A stretch of 64,000 nucleotides of DNA from Berberis thunbergii. Lineage: Eukaryota > Streptophyta > Magnoliopsida > Ranunculales > Berberidaceae. Every line of letters starts with the position of its first letter. Within the stretch, counting starts at the first letter, position 1. The notes beneath the pieces are model-generated. The model did no database searches. It was not told where the DNA came from and saw only the letters and a program-made list of their open reading frames with translations. Location: contig QNQO01000546.1 in the NCBI GenBank assembly GCA_003290165.1, forward strand, positions 186,001 through 250,000, read 5' to 3'. Position numbers and translations under genes: made by a program. Of this stretch, positions 1 through 11,090 are shown in pieces.

Positions 1-1192
1 ATTTTTTTTTCAAATGATTTTGTTCCCCGGTGCTATTGTGTTGAGCGGATTAGAATGCATGTAGAATGCTTGAATGAAATGTGTTTATTTCAAACACATT
101 TTTTTTAGAATTAAAAAGAAGAATAAACATACTTATCATCTCAACAATCCCTTTGTGCAAATGAATTGTACTTGGTTGCGATTAGGTTGATGAGTTATTT
201 AATTGTCCTAAAACTTATGAAAGTTTATATGAATACTTATGGAATATGATGAATGCGAAGTGAATTCAATTCATGAATGAGTCGATAGCGATCTTGGAAT
301 TTGTGGACTCATGGAATGATATTAGCCTCCTCTCACGAGGGCTATACTTTAGAAAGTTCATTTTATTATTTAAGTTATTGAATGTTAACTTGCATCGATG
401 GTACATTTCCCAAAACACCTTGCAGTATTGCTATGAATGTTTTTATTCAGATTTTACCTTTTAAACTCTAGCAGTCAATGTCGATTACTACCCGACCTTA
501 AGGATGTTTGCTTTCCTACATCCAAGAAAAGAACTCTTGCTGGTAGTCGATGTTGATCACTATCCGGCCTTGTGGATGTTTGCGCTTTTATTCGGTTGAA
601 GGCTTCCTCGATGTGAACCATGACTTGTGATTATTGGTCGCATGATAGATCGTCTGTGGCGATGTGTATGTACCAGAGGTGACACAATGCTTGGAAGACA
701 TACATGCTCACAGTGGTATCAGTGGGTGTATAAAGTCTTATGAATATGCTCGCTCCATGGGTTCCTCACCAAAAAACCCCGTGTTGTTGTTGTGTTTGAT
801 GCTTGTGTAGGTTGTACTTAGTAATGTTGTATTAAATGTGCCATTGTTTATTTATGTAATTGGATATATAGATTGATACCCTACTAGTAATATTGTGGTT
901 GGTTTCTTATTGCTATGGCCATGTTGTGTGCCTTTATTTGGTCTACTCACACCAATATTGTTGACCAATGTTGCTTTCTTAGGCATGTAAGTGTAGCTCT
1001 ATGGAGGTGCAGGGGGTGATGTCGCTAGTAATGGCGCCGCAGACGGTGTAGCTTGACCTTTCCTCAGTTCAACCTCTTTGGTTTAATTAAAATAGCTAGA
1101 GGTTGAGTTTTATTTTTCTTAAGTTTACTTTTGGAATGTAATATACTATGATACAACGATTGCATGTGTCAATTGTATTATCTTAACATTTT
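1..1192. repeat. Copy A of a ~1.25-kb direct repeat, cut by an LTR
   Basis: This stretch is closely matched by 14,688-15,936 in the same orientation. Shared landmarks include the ttgtgttgagcggatt segment near the start, the 'gctggtagtcgatgttga' segment and the 'gaggtgcagggggtgatg' segment. The match stops exactly where the 680-bp LTR begins at 1,193, while copy B continues with gcggctggg. I see no retrotransposon protein in it. It is probably LTR or non-coding retroelement sequence, family not recognised. Confidence 0.75.
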
Positions 1193-1872
1193 TGATGCAG
1201 TCGATTTCCACTCGCCTGTTTTGACCTAGCTCTTGTTGATCTACACAAGTAACGCACCTGAGAAATGGACCACCGTTGTGGTGGCCAATGGAACTTCGAT
1301 GCTAAAGTCAGACAGGGATCTGAGGAAGGTGTAATGCTCTAACATGGAATTTGTAGTGTACCTTAGTTTACCAACCTCATGTCTTATTTATAGTATAAGG
1401 AGACCTGGTTCTACCAGGCCATCGAAGGCATAGTTTAGGAAGGGGATCTTCGTGGTGATCCTTTTCTAATTAGGAGTCGTGCTGTAGGAAGGAAGTTCTT
1501 TGTTAGCTTGTGTTCCTAGATACGAGGGAAATAGTTCCTAGTACGAGAGCAATCTGTAAAAGGAAGATTCCCTATGTGGAATGTACTCTGGTATTTGCTT
1601 CCTAGATGAAAGCAGAAAGCTGTTGTAGTTGCCCGTCCGAAGCTAATCCTCAAGATACTTGCCTTACTAGGAGTTACGGGTATTGAGGATAGCTGTGATA
1701 CGTGTGGGCCTAGCATGCTGTAAGAGTTTGGGTCCGTCTGGCTGACTGAATTGGGCGGGCTTAGAACCGCTTGGGGCGAATCAATGTTAGGCTGATGCTG
1801 GGGCTCGTAATTCCTTGAGATCATCTCGACACGTGTATGGCTCAGGGCTATGATCGTTTTTATGTATCATCA
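1193..1872 (-). repeat. Tat-lineage LTR, copy 1 (3' LTR of assembly 1)
   Basis: This 680-bp repeat recurs at 7,790-8,470, 16,204-16,771 and 30,113-30,619. Read on the minus strand it starts TGATGATACATAAAAA and ends GACTGCATCA, so the ends are the inverted TGATG/CATCA type. A TATA box (CTATAAATAAG) lies on the minus strand near 1,383-1,393 and is conserved in all four copies. The purine-rich tract at 1,873 abuts its 5' end, which makes it the 3' LTR of a minus-strand element. Confidence 0.88.
1383..1393 (-). promoter_or_regulatory. LTR TATA box
   Basis: The minus strand reads CTATAAATAAG within the LTR. The same motif sits at the same relative place in the other three LTR copies (near 7,979, 16,391 and 30,127). 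This conservation supports promoter function and the minus orientation of the family. Confidence 0.6.
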
Positions 1873-1894
1873 GCTACTCCCCCCGAGTTAGTGG
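1873..1894 (-). other. Polypurine tract of Tat assembly 1
   Basis: The plus strand reads gctactccccccgagttag, so the minus strand carries a G-rich purine run ending in AGTAGC directly before the LTR start TGATG. The same arrangement occurs at 16,772 and 21,189. This is the expected plus-strand primer position for a minus-strand Ty3/gypsy element. Confidence 0.75.
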
Positions 1895-2065
1895 GGTGTT
1901 AAGTTTGATCTTGGTGAGTTTCTTGGTCACCGGTGCATGCATATTTTTGTATGTCCCTTCTGCTATGCTGGTTCTGACGTGGTTTTTTTTGTTTAAGGGA
2001 GGTTTGTTATCTCGTCTCTCAGACATGAAGATAAGCGGATAGGGAAGGAGTTTCTGAAGCTCCCC

Positions 2066-3022
2066 TTGACATCCGTTAAGGAGGTCATAATGCCAGGCAA
2101 TGTCATACGCAGCGGGCTACTGCGGTATTCTCATGGTGCTCGCCCCATGTCAGGTTCACCGACTGACAGGGTGGTTGCTCGTTGCACGAGGAAGAGAAGT
2201 TTGGCTCTGCCCAACCCTTCCATGTTTGCTGACTTGACACCCTCGGAGGGTCGCGACCTTCCTCCAGATGCTTTTGCTTCCCTTGTTGACCTAGAGGGGG
2301 AACAATTTAGGCTGCGTGTTAATGTTCCACGTCATCGCACTCCCGAGATGGTTACTCGGGCTCTTGAGTCGTACAGTCCCGTTTCACTGCACCCTGAAGT
2401 CTGCGGGAAGGTTCTTGCTTTGGAGAAGGCCTTTTCGGATATGCGGATGTCATACTCGGATGCTCTCTATCGTGTGGACTCCCTGAATGGTCGTCGGTTG
2501 CAGAATCCTGACAGTATCGCGAACCGTAAGGGCGTGGAGGAGACGACCTTTGTCTTCGAAGCAGAAGTTGCTGGTATGAGAGCTCAGCTGAGGGCTGTCG
2601 AGTCTAATTTGGCGACTACTCATGCCGAACTGAGAGGGACCAGGGCTAAATTAGAACGATTGGATGCAGCTGTGGATAGGTGGTCTTCTGACCGGGAGGC
2701 TCAGAAAGCCGAGAGGAAGTGGGCGGAGGCAAAATGGGTCGTTGAACGACGGTAGTTGGAGGCCGCAGTTGATAAGGGGCTTCGCCGCGTTTTGGAGTCA
2801 GAGCGGTTGCTAGCGGAAAAGTGCTCGCACTATGCAACCCTATTGGGTGGGGTGGACTTTGACGCGACAGGTAGGAGGCCATTAATCTCGTCCGAGGTTA
2901 TTCGGGGTAGACTGGAGCTGATTACAGAAGAACACCCCGGTATTGACCTTGATTTTGCTCGCTACAGGAGGGCTGCCTTTGGGTCGCCGAGGGGAGAGCT
3001 CTTGCACCGCGAGGCTAATTGA
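2066..3022 (+). pseudogene. Extra ORF antisense to Tat element 1, coiled-coil C-terminal part
   Basis: A plus-strand reading frame of about 318 codons is broken once by TAG at 2,753-2,755, where a C-to-T change from CAG would explain the stop. The protein is charged and helix-rich, with a predicted coiled coil from the VEETTFVFEAEVAGMRAQL region onward. Its end (GRLELITEEHPGIDLDFARY) matches the end of the longer antisense ORF at 17,022-19,518 (GRLKLLALMKEEHPQWDLSRY). The N-terminal half seen there is missing, so this copy is truncated as well as interrupted. Tat-lineage Ty3/gypsy elements are known to carry such ORFs between pol and the 3' LTR, often antisense to gag-pol. Its function is unknown. 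Confidence 0.75.
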
Positions 3023-3400
3023 TGAGGAGGATGCTTCTCCTTAAAGTGATTGTAACGTCCTTTCTTGGACAGATAATATATAGATATATTTTTTGAATGA
3101 AAGTGTTGTTTTGCCCCCATATTGTCGTGTTTACTTAAGTTGCTTCGTAGACTGTAGAGTTTGTACTGCTAGGCAGAGCGCCTATCTTCATTAGTCAAAA
3201 TACATTACTGCTCTGGGTTGCTGTTGTTGACCTTGTGACAGATTAGGGGTTAACAAACAGAAATCGTTGTTGGTCAAGGGTTGACCAGGCTCCTTCGGTC
3301 ATTGTCTATAATGACTTCCTAAGTCGTTGGCGGACAAGCGCCGACTTTGCTCCTGTTCGTTTTATCGTTGCTACTCGTGTTGGACGGACTAGGCGTTGGG
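3023..3400 (+). other. Non-coding tail after the antisense ORF
   Basis: No ORF is visible. The sequence just after the stop has an A/T-rich stretch with AATGAAA near 3,096, which could serve as a polyadenylation signal for the antisense ORF. The remainder shades into degenerate copies of the adjacent tandem repeat. Confidence 0.4.
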
Positions 3401-4460
3401 CACCAGAAGTTGTCGTCATTAGTCGCCAACTGACTAAACTTACCTAGTAAGTTCGACAACCATTATCTGTATTGAGAGAAATGATCCCTTGGCAAGTCGT
3501 CGTCATCAGCGAACAATCACTGACTAGACTTTCACTTCCTCGGCTGCCGTGATCCGCGCGGAGTGGATTAGGTTTTGGGCACCAAAAGCCATCTTCATCA
3601 GTCTCGAACTGACTAAGCTTACCTGGTAAGTTCGGTGACCATTATTTGTTGGAGAGCAATGATCCCTTGGCGAGTAATCGTCATCTAGCGCTGACTAGAC
3701 TCCCACTTCCTCGACCATCGTGGCCTGCACACAACGAACTACGCTTTGGGCACCAAAAGTCGTTGTCATCAATCGCGAACTGACTAAGCTTATCTGGTAA
3801 ATTCGGCAATCATTGTCTATTGGAGAGCAATGATCCCTTGGCAAGTCATCATCATCAATGAACTAGCGCTGACTAGACTCCCACTTTCTCAGCCGTAGTG
3901 GCCTGTGCGCAGTAGACTATACTTTAGGCACCAGAAGTTGTCGTCTTCAGCCGTGAACTGACTAAGCTTACCTTGTAAGTTCGGCGATCATTGTTTGTTG
4001 GAGAGCAATGATCCCTTGGCGAGTCATCGTCATCAGCGAACTAGCACTGACTAGACTCATACTTCCTCGACCGTAATGTCCCGCGCGCAGCAGACTATGC
4101 TTTGGGCACCAGAAGTCATCGTCATCAGTCGTGAACTGACTAAGCTTACATGGTAAGTTTAGCGACCATTGTCTGTTGAAGAACAATGATCCCTTGGTGA
4201 GTCACCATTATCAGTGGACTAGCACTGACTAGACTCCCACTTCCTCAGCCGTCGTGGCCCGAGTACAACGGACTAGGCTTTGGCACTAGAAGCCATCGTC
4301 ATCAGTCGCAAACTAATTAAGCTTATTTGGTAAGTTTGGCAATCATTGTTTGTTCGAGAGCAATGATCCCTTGACGAATGTTCATCATCAACAGACTAGC
4401 GCTGACTAGACTCCCACTTCCTTGGCCGTTGTGGCCCATGCGCAGCGTACTAGGTTCTGG
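3401..4460. repeat. 177-bp tandem repeat, about six units
   Basis: The motif caccagaagt (with variants) recurs at about 3,401, 3,580, 3,751, 3,929, 4,107 and 4,284, giving spacings of 179, 171, 178, 178 and 177 bp. Each unit also contains 'gaactgactaagcttac', 'gagagcaatgatcccttgg' and 'gctgactagactcccactt'. The array lies between the pol side and the antisense ORF of a Tat element, a region known to be variable and to seed satellite DNA. Confidence 0.9.
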
Positions 4461-4543
4461 GCAGATGTTTGAGTCTAGCCATAGTCGGGTTTATCAAGGG
4501 ACGTAACAGACAGCAGTGGAAATTTTCAGTAAAAGGAAATATT
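4461..4543. other. Junction between tandem array and Athila protease
   Basis: This short segment joins the Tat repeat array to Athila-derived coding sequence. It has no feature of its own. It marks one breakpoint of the mosaic element. Confidence 0.4.
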
Positions 4544-4849
4544 TTATTGATAATAATTTTTGAGATGTTTTACATTCCATGGTCGTTTAAAGGCAAGAAA
4601 AGGTCTACCTAAAATAATCAGAACTGTAGACTCCATATTAACCGCAGAATGAGTATCTAAAATAAGAAAGTCGACAGAAAAGTAAAACTTATCAATTTGC
4701 AGCAAGACATCCTCGACTATTCCTCTTGGCTTTTTAACCGATCTATCGACCAATTGTAGTACCACGGATGTGGGTTTAATCTCTCTTAGACTCAATCGCA
4801 AGTAAATAGAATATGGCATCAGATTTACACTTGCTCCTAAATCCAACAA
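4544..4849 (-). pseudogene. Athila-type Ty3/gypsy aspartic protease fragment
   Basis: The minus strand encodes LDLGASVNLMPYSIYLRL and, about 65 residues later, ILGRPFLA, the two signature blocks of the retropepsin-like protease in the gag-pol polyprotein of plant Ty3/gypsy elements. DLGAS is the Athila form of the catalytic D-S/T-G motif. The reading frame loses similarity right after LGRPFLA. RT should follow downstream but is replaced by the Tat tandem array. The rest of this pol type is on the opposite strand at 8,471-11,090. Confidence 0.85.
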
Positions 4850-5069
4850 GGCTTGGCCGAACTCATGAGTCCAAATCTAGCAGGTGACTGTAGAACACCC
4901 TGGATTTTTGTACTTGGGTGGTGTCTTCTGCTCAATCACTGCACTTACCTGTTCTGTCAAGAAGGCAGTCTTCTTGATATGATGTTTCTTCTTGATAGTG
5001 CATAGATCCTTGCAAAAGTTGGTACCTGTTTAATCACATGTAGCAAAGGTAAGTTAATTTTAACCTGTT

Positions 5070-6290
5070 TCAAGTGTTATAGAATCTCACCATGCATTTT
5101 CGATTTTTTTCCAATAGGTTGTAGTGCTTGAGAAAAGGAAGTGGAACTGGAATGTTCATATTGGGCTCATTCTCAGGGATGCTCTCCTTTGCACTTGGGG
5201 AGGAGCCTATAGTTGTGGACGAGCTTGATCCATCTAAAATCTTACCACTCCGAGTAGTGATGGCATTAACCTCTTTGACATTCTGAGAGCCTGAAGTAGA
5301 GGTTTGTGCCATGTCTGATAAGGAACTTCTGTTAGATTGCGCATTGTATGGAGGTGCATGGTATGACCTAGGTGGTTGTGCCTGTGAGTGTGTAGGTTGG
5401 TTTGCTTCGGATCTCCAGCCTAAGTTAGGGTGACATCTCTAGCCAGAATTGCAAGTGTTAGAGAATGGTGAGTAAGGCTTCTTGTACATTCCTAAGGCGT
5501 TACATTGTTCATCATAAACCCCTCTCATCTCAGTCAAGGTCGGGCTATCCTATGTTAAGTGTTCAACTCCCATGCATATAAAACAGGCATCTTGGTAGCT
5601 CAACTCTGGAAACAGTATGTGTGGGCCTACCATCCTTTGTCTTAGTGTCTCTAACTCCCTAGTCACTCTATCCATTTGGGTTCTAAGGCTGTCCTCTTCC
5701 CTAAGTTGGTAGACTCCAGCTGGGCGAGTTCTATCCATGCTCTCAGTAGCACTTGGACCAGTCCAAGTATGAGCCTTTTCAACCAAGTCATTCAGGTACT
5801 CAATGGCCTCGTCAGGTTCCTTGTGAAAAAACTCTCAATTACAGATCATCTCAACGAACTGACGCTCTCTACTGGTGAGTCCCTCATAAAAATAACTGAC
5901 TAAGTGCCAACTCTCGTACCCATGGTGTGGACATGTATTCAAGAGATCCTTGAACCTCTCCCATGCTTGATATAATGTCTCGCTATTTTTTTTGGGTGAA
6001 GGTAGAAATCTGTCTCTTTAGACCGTTGGTTTTGTGGTGAGGAAAGTATTTATTAAAAAATGCTTGAGTCATCTCCTCCCACAAACCTATAGACCTTGGT
6101 CGCAAAGAGTATAACTAACTCTTCGCTTTTTCCTTAAGGAAAAAAGGAAAAAACCTTAGTCTAACCGAGTCTATAGCCTCAACTTTGCTGTGGAAAGTGA
6201 CCACAACTTCCTCGAATTCCCTAATGTGAACATAAGGATTCTCACTCTCTAGGCCATGAAAAGTGGGTAATAATTGTATCATACCTTAAA
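5070..6290 (-). pseudogene. Athila-type gag (capsid) pseudogene
   Basis: Frames on the minus strand together give a plant retrotransposon gag. Near 6,010-6,200 is the SWLYSLRPRSIGLWEEM block, followed by FKDLLNTCPHHGYESW and FYEGLTSRERQFVEMIC near 5,830-5,970. The linker MVEKAHTWTG begins at 5,786, and ITTRSGK precedes the protease near 5,250. Frameshifts and stops separate the pieces. Gag forms the virus-like particle of the element. The order gag then protease, reading toward lower coordinates, is normal for an Athila element on the minus strand. Confidence 0.82.
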
Positions 6291-6620
6291 ATCTAGCTTT
6301 GGTGTATTTGGTGCAAACATGATACATGATGGAGTAGCAGTGCACGTGGGGTGGAGATAGTCCTTTAGCGACCGAACATGGTCATCTTCGTGATTACTTA
6401 TGGTGTTAGAATTAAAAGTGGGACTTAATTTGGTCTCAATGTAAATTTGTAAGTGTTCTAAATATGAGATCCTAATTAGTCTCCCTAAGTGGTTTGTATT
6501 CCAACTCACACTCCCCCAATGTCCTTTTATGTTTTTTTGCAATTTTTTTAAGAAATAAAATAAAATAAACAATGAGCAAGAAAGATGATACCCGAAACCT
6601 CCCTTGTAGAATGACGCTTG
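6291..6620 (-). other. Athila leader between PBS and gag
   Basis: This is non-coding leader in the expected place between the primer-binding site and gag. I see no other feature in it. Confidence 0.4.
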
Positions 6621-6640
6621 TCCTCGGCAACGACGCAAAA
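6621..6640 (-). other. Athila-type primer-binding site
   Basis: The minus strand reads TTTTGCGTCGTTGCCGAGGA, a slightly mutated form of the TGGCGCCGTTGCCGGGGA-type site usual in Athila elements. It directly follows an LTR end (GCGTAATCA) and precedes gag, so it fixes orientation and the 5' LTR boundary. Confidence 0.7.
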
Positions 6641-6643
6641 ATT

Positions 6644-7380
6644 TGATTACGCCCAAACAGTACACGCGGTCAATTACAGTAAAGATTGGGGTCTTGATCC
6701 CACGAAGAAAAATGATCTACAAAACAAGGTCAAGGAAGAAGAACTACGCGAAACTAAATTTAAGAAATTCTGGCAATTTTAAAATATGAAATTGAATTTA
6801 GTTTAATAAAAACCAAGTTTAGAGAAATCACAAGGTTCCAAGAATCTCTCTTAGATTTCACGCGCCAACTAGTATTGATTCTCTATGATAACTCAATTAC
6901 GTGTTTCACATCCCAAACAACATAATCGAAAAAATAGTCTTTAATGCACCAATATAGTCTAATGTAAATGGATTTTAGATTTCACTTTTTCTAGAAAGCA
7001 CAAAGATTGGTCATATGATATCCTAAATTTACGATATATCCGAAGACAATAACGTAATAAAGACAATCACATATAACTAACCTACCGGAATTAATTGATC
7101 TTTAAAATTCCACACATAAGAAAAGCATGACTAGACTTACATGGAGAAGAAAAAGACAACCACCGGAATAATAATCTACGAAGAAGTTGATGAAATCTTT
7201 GTTACTAAAATAACATAAACTCCTATATTAAATAAAAAAGAAAATCATAAATACCATTATTCATCATGAAAGTATAAAATGAATCAAATACATTTTAAGT
7301 GGGTTACATCTAGGAGTTTATCTCTTCGCCTTGCGTGGAGTTTAGTGACACATGGTGAAGGTGATGATAGCAATAACAGT
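6644..7380 (-). repeat. Athila-like 5' LTR, partial
   Basis: On the minus strand the sequence ends ...GCGTAATCA just before the primer-binding site. It contains a GTGGGATC motif shared with the U5 region of the solo LTRs at 22,717 and 49,397. The far end is not defined, because the sequence runs into Tat gag at about 7,389 without a recognisable TG start. It is AT-rich and has no ORF. Confidence 0.55.
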
Positions 7381-7388
7381 GTGGAGCT

Positions 7389-7699
7389 TCATGGAAGCGC
7401 GTAGTGGATTAGCGATGCGTACTCAGTCGTTAACGCGTTGTGGGTAGTGGTTAACTCACTGTTAAAGCAGGTTAAATACGCCTTTAGTGTTTCATCAGGC
7501 CTTTGCTTCATTGAAGCGAGCGTCTTAATCGTTGACCAAGCCTGCTGTACGAGAAGAGATCGTACACCTGGCTCGGGGTTCACTGGCACTGCCGCTGCTC
7601 CAGGAGTGCCAACTTGGTGTTTACGGGTTACTCGCATTGTCCGGGGGGTAAGTCGGTGTCAGGTTGAACGCTTGACACTTCCCCTTGTTTTCCTTTCTC
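7389..7699 (-). pseudogene. Tat-lineage gag N-terminal remnant
   Basis: Minus-strand frames starting from a Met near 7,699 give a short gag N-terminus. Then comes a block MKQRPDETLKAYLTCFNSEL, the conserved capsid motif of Tat gag (ETL-x-YL-x-x-F-N-x-E). The reading frame is broken and the intervening capsid sequence is deleted. It lies immediately downstream of a Tat primer-binding site and LTR, so it belongs to Tat assembly 1 and not to the neighbouring Athila fragment. Confidence 0.72.
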
Positions 7700-7764
7700 A
7701 TATCGACTAGTCCCCAACTCTCTGTTTTGAGGGGAGACGATGCTAGTTAAAAGTTAGGAGCTCT

Positions 7765-7789
7765 GTCGTCCCCACAGACAACGCCAAAC
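7765..7789 (-). other. Tat-type primer-binding site
   Basis: The minus strand reads GTTTGGCGTTGTCTGTGGGG, close to the TTTGGCGCCGTCTGTGGGGA site typical of Tat-lineage elements. It abuts the LTR end (TGCATTA) at 7,790. This makes 7,790-8,470 the 5' LTR of a minus-strand element. Confidence 0.8.
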
Positions 7790-8470
7790 TAATGCAGTCA
7801 TTTTTCCCTCCCCTGCTTTGACCTAGCTCCTACTGACCTGCACAAGTAACGCACGTGAGCCACGGACCACCGTTGTGGTGGCCGATGGCACTCCGATGCT
7901 AAAGTCAAACAATGATCTAAGGAAGATGTAATGCTGTAATAGGGAATTTGTAGCGTACCTTAGCTTACCAACCTCATGTCTTATTTATAGTACAAGGAGT
8001 CTTTGTTCTACCAAGCCATCGAAGGCGTAGTTTAGGAAGAAGATCTTCGTGGATATCATTTTCTAATTAGGAGTCATGCTGCAGGAGGGAGGTTTTATGT
8101 AAGCCTTGTGTTCCTAGATATGTGGGAAATAGTTCCCAATACGAGAGCAATTTGTAGAAGGAATATTCCCTGTGTGGAATGTACTCTGGTATTTGCTTCT
8201 TAGATGGAAGCAGAGACTTGCTGTAGTTGTCCATCCGAAGTTGATCCTCGAGATACTTTCCATAGTAGGACTTATGAGTATTGAGGATAGCTGTGAGACA
8301 TGTGGGCCAAGCATGTTGTAAGAGTTTGGGTCCGTCTGGCGGACTGAATTGGGCGGGTTTAGAACCGCTTGGGGCGGATCAGTGTTGGGTTGATGCTGGG
8401 GCCCGTAATTTCTCGAGATCATCTTGACACGTGTATGACTCAAGGGTGTGACCATTTTTATGTATCATCA
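7790..8470 (-). repeat. Tat-lineage LTR, copy 2 (5' LTR of assembly 1)
   Basis: This is 681 bp and collinear along its length with copy 1 at 1,193-1,872, with many shared 15-30-bp blocks. The TATA motif is conserved near 7,979. The flanks of the LTR pair (atttt before 1,193, aaatt after 8,470) do not form a clean 5-bp target duplication. The outer sequence here is Athila pol instead of the continuation of the repeat interrupted at 1,192. Confidence 0.87.
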
Positions 8471-11090
8471 AAATTAAGGGTGTTGACCCTATTGTCTGTG
8501 AACATCATATTTATTTGGAAGATGAAACCAAAACCTCCAGAGAGCCCCTGCGACGTCTAAATCCCATTTTGAAAGATGTCGTAAAAGAAAAAGGTGTTGA
8601 AACTTCTAGATGCAAACATCATCTATGCTATCTCTGATAGCCAATGGGTTAGCCCAGTCGATGAGGTTCCTAAGAAGTTAGGAATTACAGTCGTTGAAAA
8701 TGAGAACAATGAACTTGTGCCATATAGTGAAAAAAGGATGGAGAGTATGCATTGATTATTGAAAGTTGAACTCTAATACTCGAAAGGATCACTTTCCCCT
8801 TCTCTTTATTGATCAGATGTTTGAGAGGCTAGCGGGTCATCCTTACTATTGTTTCTTGTATGGTTATTTTGGATACAATCAAATCCTTATTGCACCGGAG
8901 GATCAAGAGAAAACCACATTCACTTGTCCTTTTGGTACCTATGTTTATCGTCGCATGCCTTTTGGGTTATGTAATGCACCCACGACATTTCAAAGATGCA
9001 TGATTAGAATATTTAGTAATATGGTGGAAAACTTTCTTCAGATCTTTATGGATGATTTTTTTGTATTCGGATCATCTTTTGACCAATGCCTACGTCACCT
9101 CTCACTTGTCTTAGAATGTTGCGAAGAAAAATGTCCTGTTCTAAATTAGGAAAAGTGTCACTTCATGGTGAAACATGGCATTGTTCTTGAACACGTTGTC
9201 TCTCCAAAAGTCATTGAAGTGGACAAATCTAAGATTGATGTTATTTCATCTCTTATGATTCCAAAATCTATTAAAGATGTGCGATCTTTCTTAGGGCATG
9301 CTAGATTTTATCGCCGCTTCATTAAAGATTTCTCAAAGGTTGCATGCCCTTTGAGCCATCTCTTAGCCAAGGATGTTCCCTTTCTTTTTGACGACAAGTG
9401 CAAATCTACGTTTCTGCATCTTAAATCTAAACTAGTCTCAGCTCCTATCATCCGAGCTCCTGATTGGGCGCTACCTTTTGAGATTATGTGCAATGCCTCT
9501 AACTACGCTGTAGGTGCAGTTTTGGGTTAGAAAGTTAACAAACTTCCTCATGTCATCTACTATGCTAGCAAGACTCTGAATGAGGCTTAACTCAATTACT
9601 CGACCACGGAGAAAGAGATTTTAGCCATTGTTTATACATTAGATAAATTCCCTTCCTATCTCATTGGAGCTAAAGCCATTGTGTACACTGACCATGCAAC
9701 CCTTAGATACCTTCTCAATAAGGACACCAAACCTCGTCTGATCTGATTGGTCCTTTAGCTTCAAGAATTTTATCTTGAAATACAAGATAAGTCAGGTACA
9801 GAAAATGCGGTCACAAACCACTTGTCTAGGCTAACATCACAATCATCTACTAGTATCTTCCCATGCAAGAGCTTCCTTGGTATGCCGACATTGTCAATTT
9901 TTTCAGCAACTGAGGAACTTCCTTCACACTGGTCTAAGCCAGATAGTGACAAGCTTTTGTTTAGGGTCAAGTATTATTCTTGGGATGAGCCATATTTGTA
10001 CAAATATTGCCCTGCCCAACTTATCAGAAGATGTGTTCCAGAAGTTGAACAATTGAGCATTCTCTCCTTTTGCCATGATGAAGCTTGTAGTGGGCATTTC
10101 TGTTCTAAGAAAACCATGGAAAAGGTTTTCCAATCAGGTTTTTATTGGCCTACTCTTTTTCGAGATGTCCATGAGTAGTGTAAAGCCTATCATCGATGTC
10201 AAAAACTTGGGTGAATAACTAGTCTACACATGATGACTTTGAATCCTATTCTAGTGGTTGAAGTTTTTGATGTCTGGGGCATCAATTTTATGGGGTCGTT
10301 TCCATCCTCCCATATCAATACATCCTTCTTGCAGTGGATTACGTTTCTAAATGGATAGAGGCCATTGCCACTAAGACCAATGATCACAAAATTGTTGTTT
10401 CATTCATAAGGGAGTTTGTATTTAGTAGATTTAGCACCCCAAGGGTATCATTAGTGATGGGGGTAAGCATTTATGTAACCGCGTCTTTGAGCATCTTATT
10501 AAAAAGTATGAGGTTACTCACAAAGTTTCCCTTTCCTACCATCCTCAGACAAGCGATCAAGTTGAAGTCTAAATTTGTCAAATCAAGAACATCTTCTAAA
10601 ATACTATCAATCGAAATTGGCATACCAAACTGCATTCAAAACCCCTTTAGGGATGCCTTATGGGCATACCAAACTGCATTCAAAACCCCTTTAGGGATGT
10701 CTCCCTATAGATTGATCTTTGGTAAACCTTGTCACATTCCCGTCGAACTCCAACATAGAGCTTATTGGGCTACAAAGAGTCTAAACTTTGACCTTGATAT
10801 GGCTGGTCAACAACGGAAGCTTCAGTTTGATGAGCTAGAAGAATTGAGGTATGATGCTTATGATTTATCCAAGAACTATTAAGATAAAATGAAATGGATA
10901 CATGATAAAAGCATCATGAGAAAAGAGTTCCAGGTAAGTTAAAAAGTCGTTGGTCTGGTCCATTCATTTTTCATGATGTTAAAGATTGCGGTGCCATCAT
11001 CGTAGAAAGCCTTACAAATAGTAGTCTCTTTCAAGTAAATGGACAGTGAAAACCATTAAGTTGATTGATCCTAAGTATGAGGATTAATCA
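8471..11090 (+). pseudogene. Athila-type pol: RT, RNase H and integrase, decayed
   Basis: The plus strand encodes, in order, the pre-RT segment (REPLRRLNPILK near 8,540) and the RT. RT blocks are RKDHFPLLFIDQMFERLAGH, TCPFGTYVYRRMPFGLCNAP and IFMDDFFVFG at 8,780-9,080; the catalytic YxDD is FMDD here. The RT thumb and RNase H start (IRAPDWALPFEIMC) come next, then more RNase H ([11 protein letters not shown] near 9,690). An integrase zinc-binding region is at 10,070-10,200, and the integrase core and C-terminus (SPYRLIFGKPCHIPVELQHR) at 10,690-10,770. Several stops and frameshifts break it, at about 8,755, 9,147, 9,528, 9,588 and 10,177. It begins exactly at the edge of the Tat LTR, and gag-protease of the same lineage is on the other strand. 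Confidence 0.93.
10621..10708 (+). repeat. 44-bp direct duplication inside integrase
   Basis: The segment cataccaaactgcattcaa continues for about 35 bp and occurs at 10,621 and again at 10,665 with no mismatch. The duplicated protein reads twice through the AYQTAFKTPLG region, which is normally single. This is a slippage-type lesion in the pseudogene. Confidence 0.85.

Noticed and set aside
1193..8470. A simple full-length Tat element with a target duplication
   Set aside because: The flanking pentamers (atttt and aaatt) do not match, and Athila sequence replaces the coding region. It is described as a mosaic instead.
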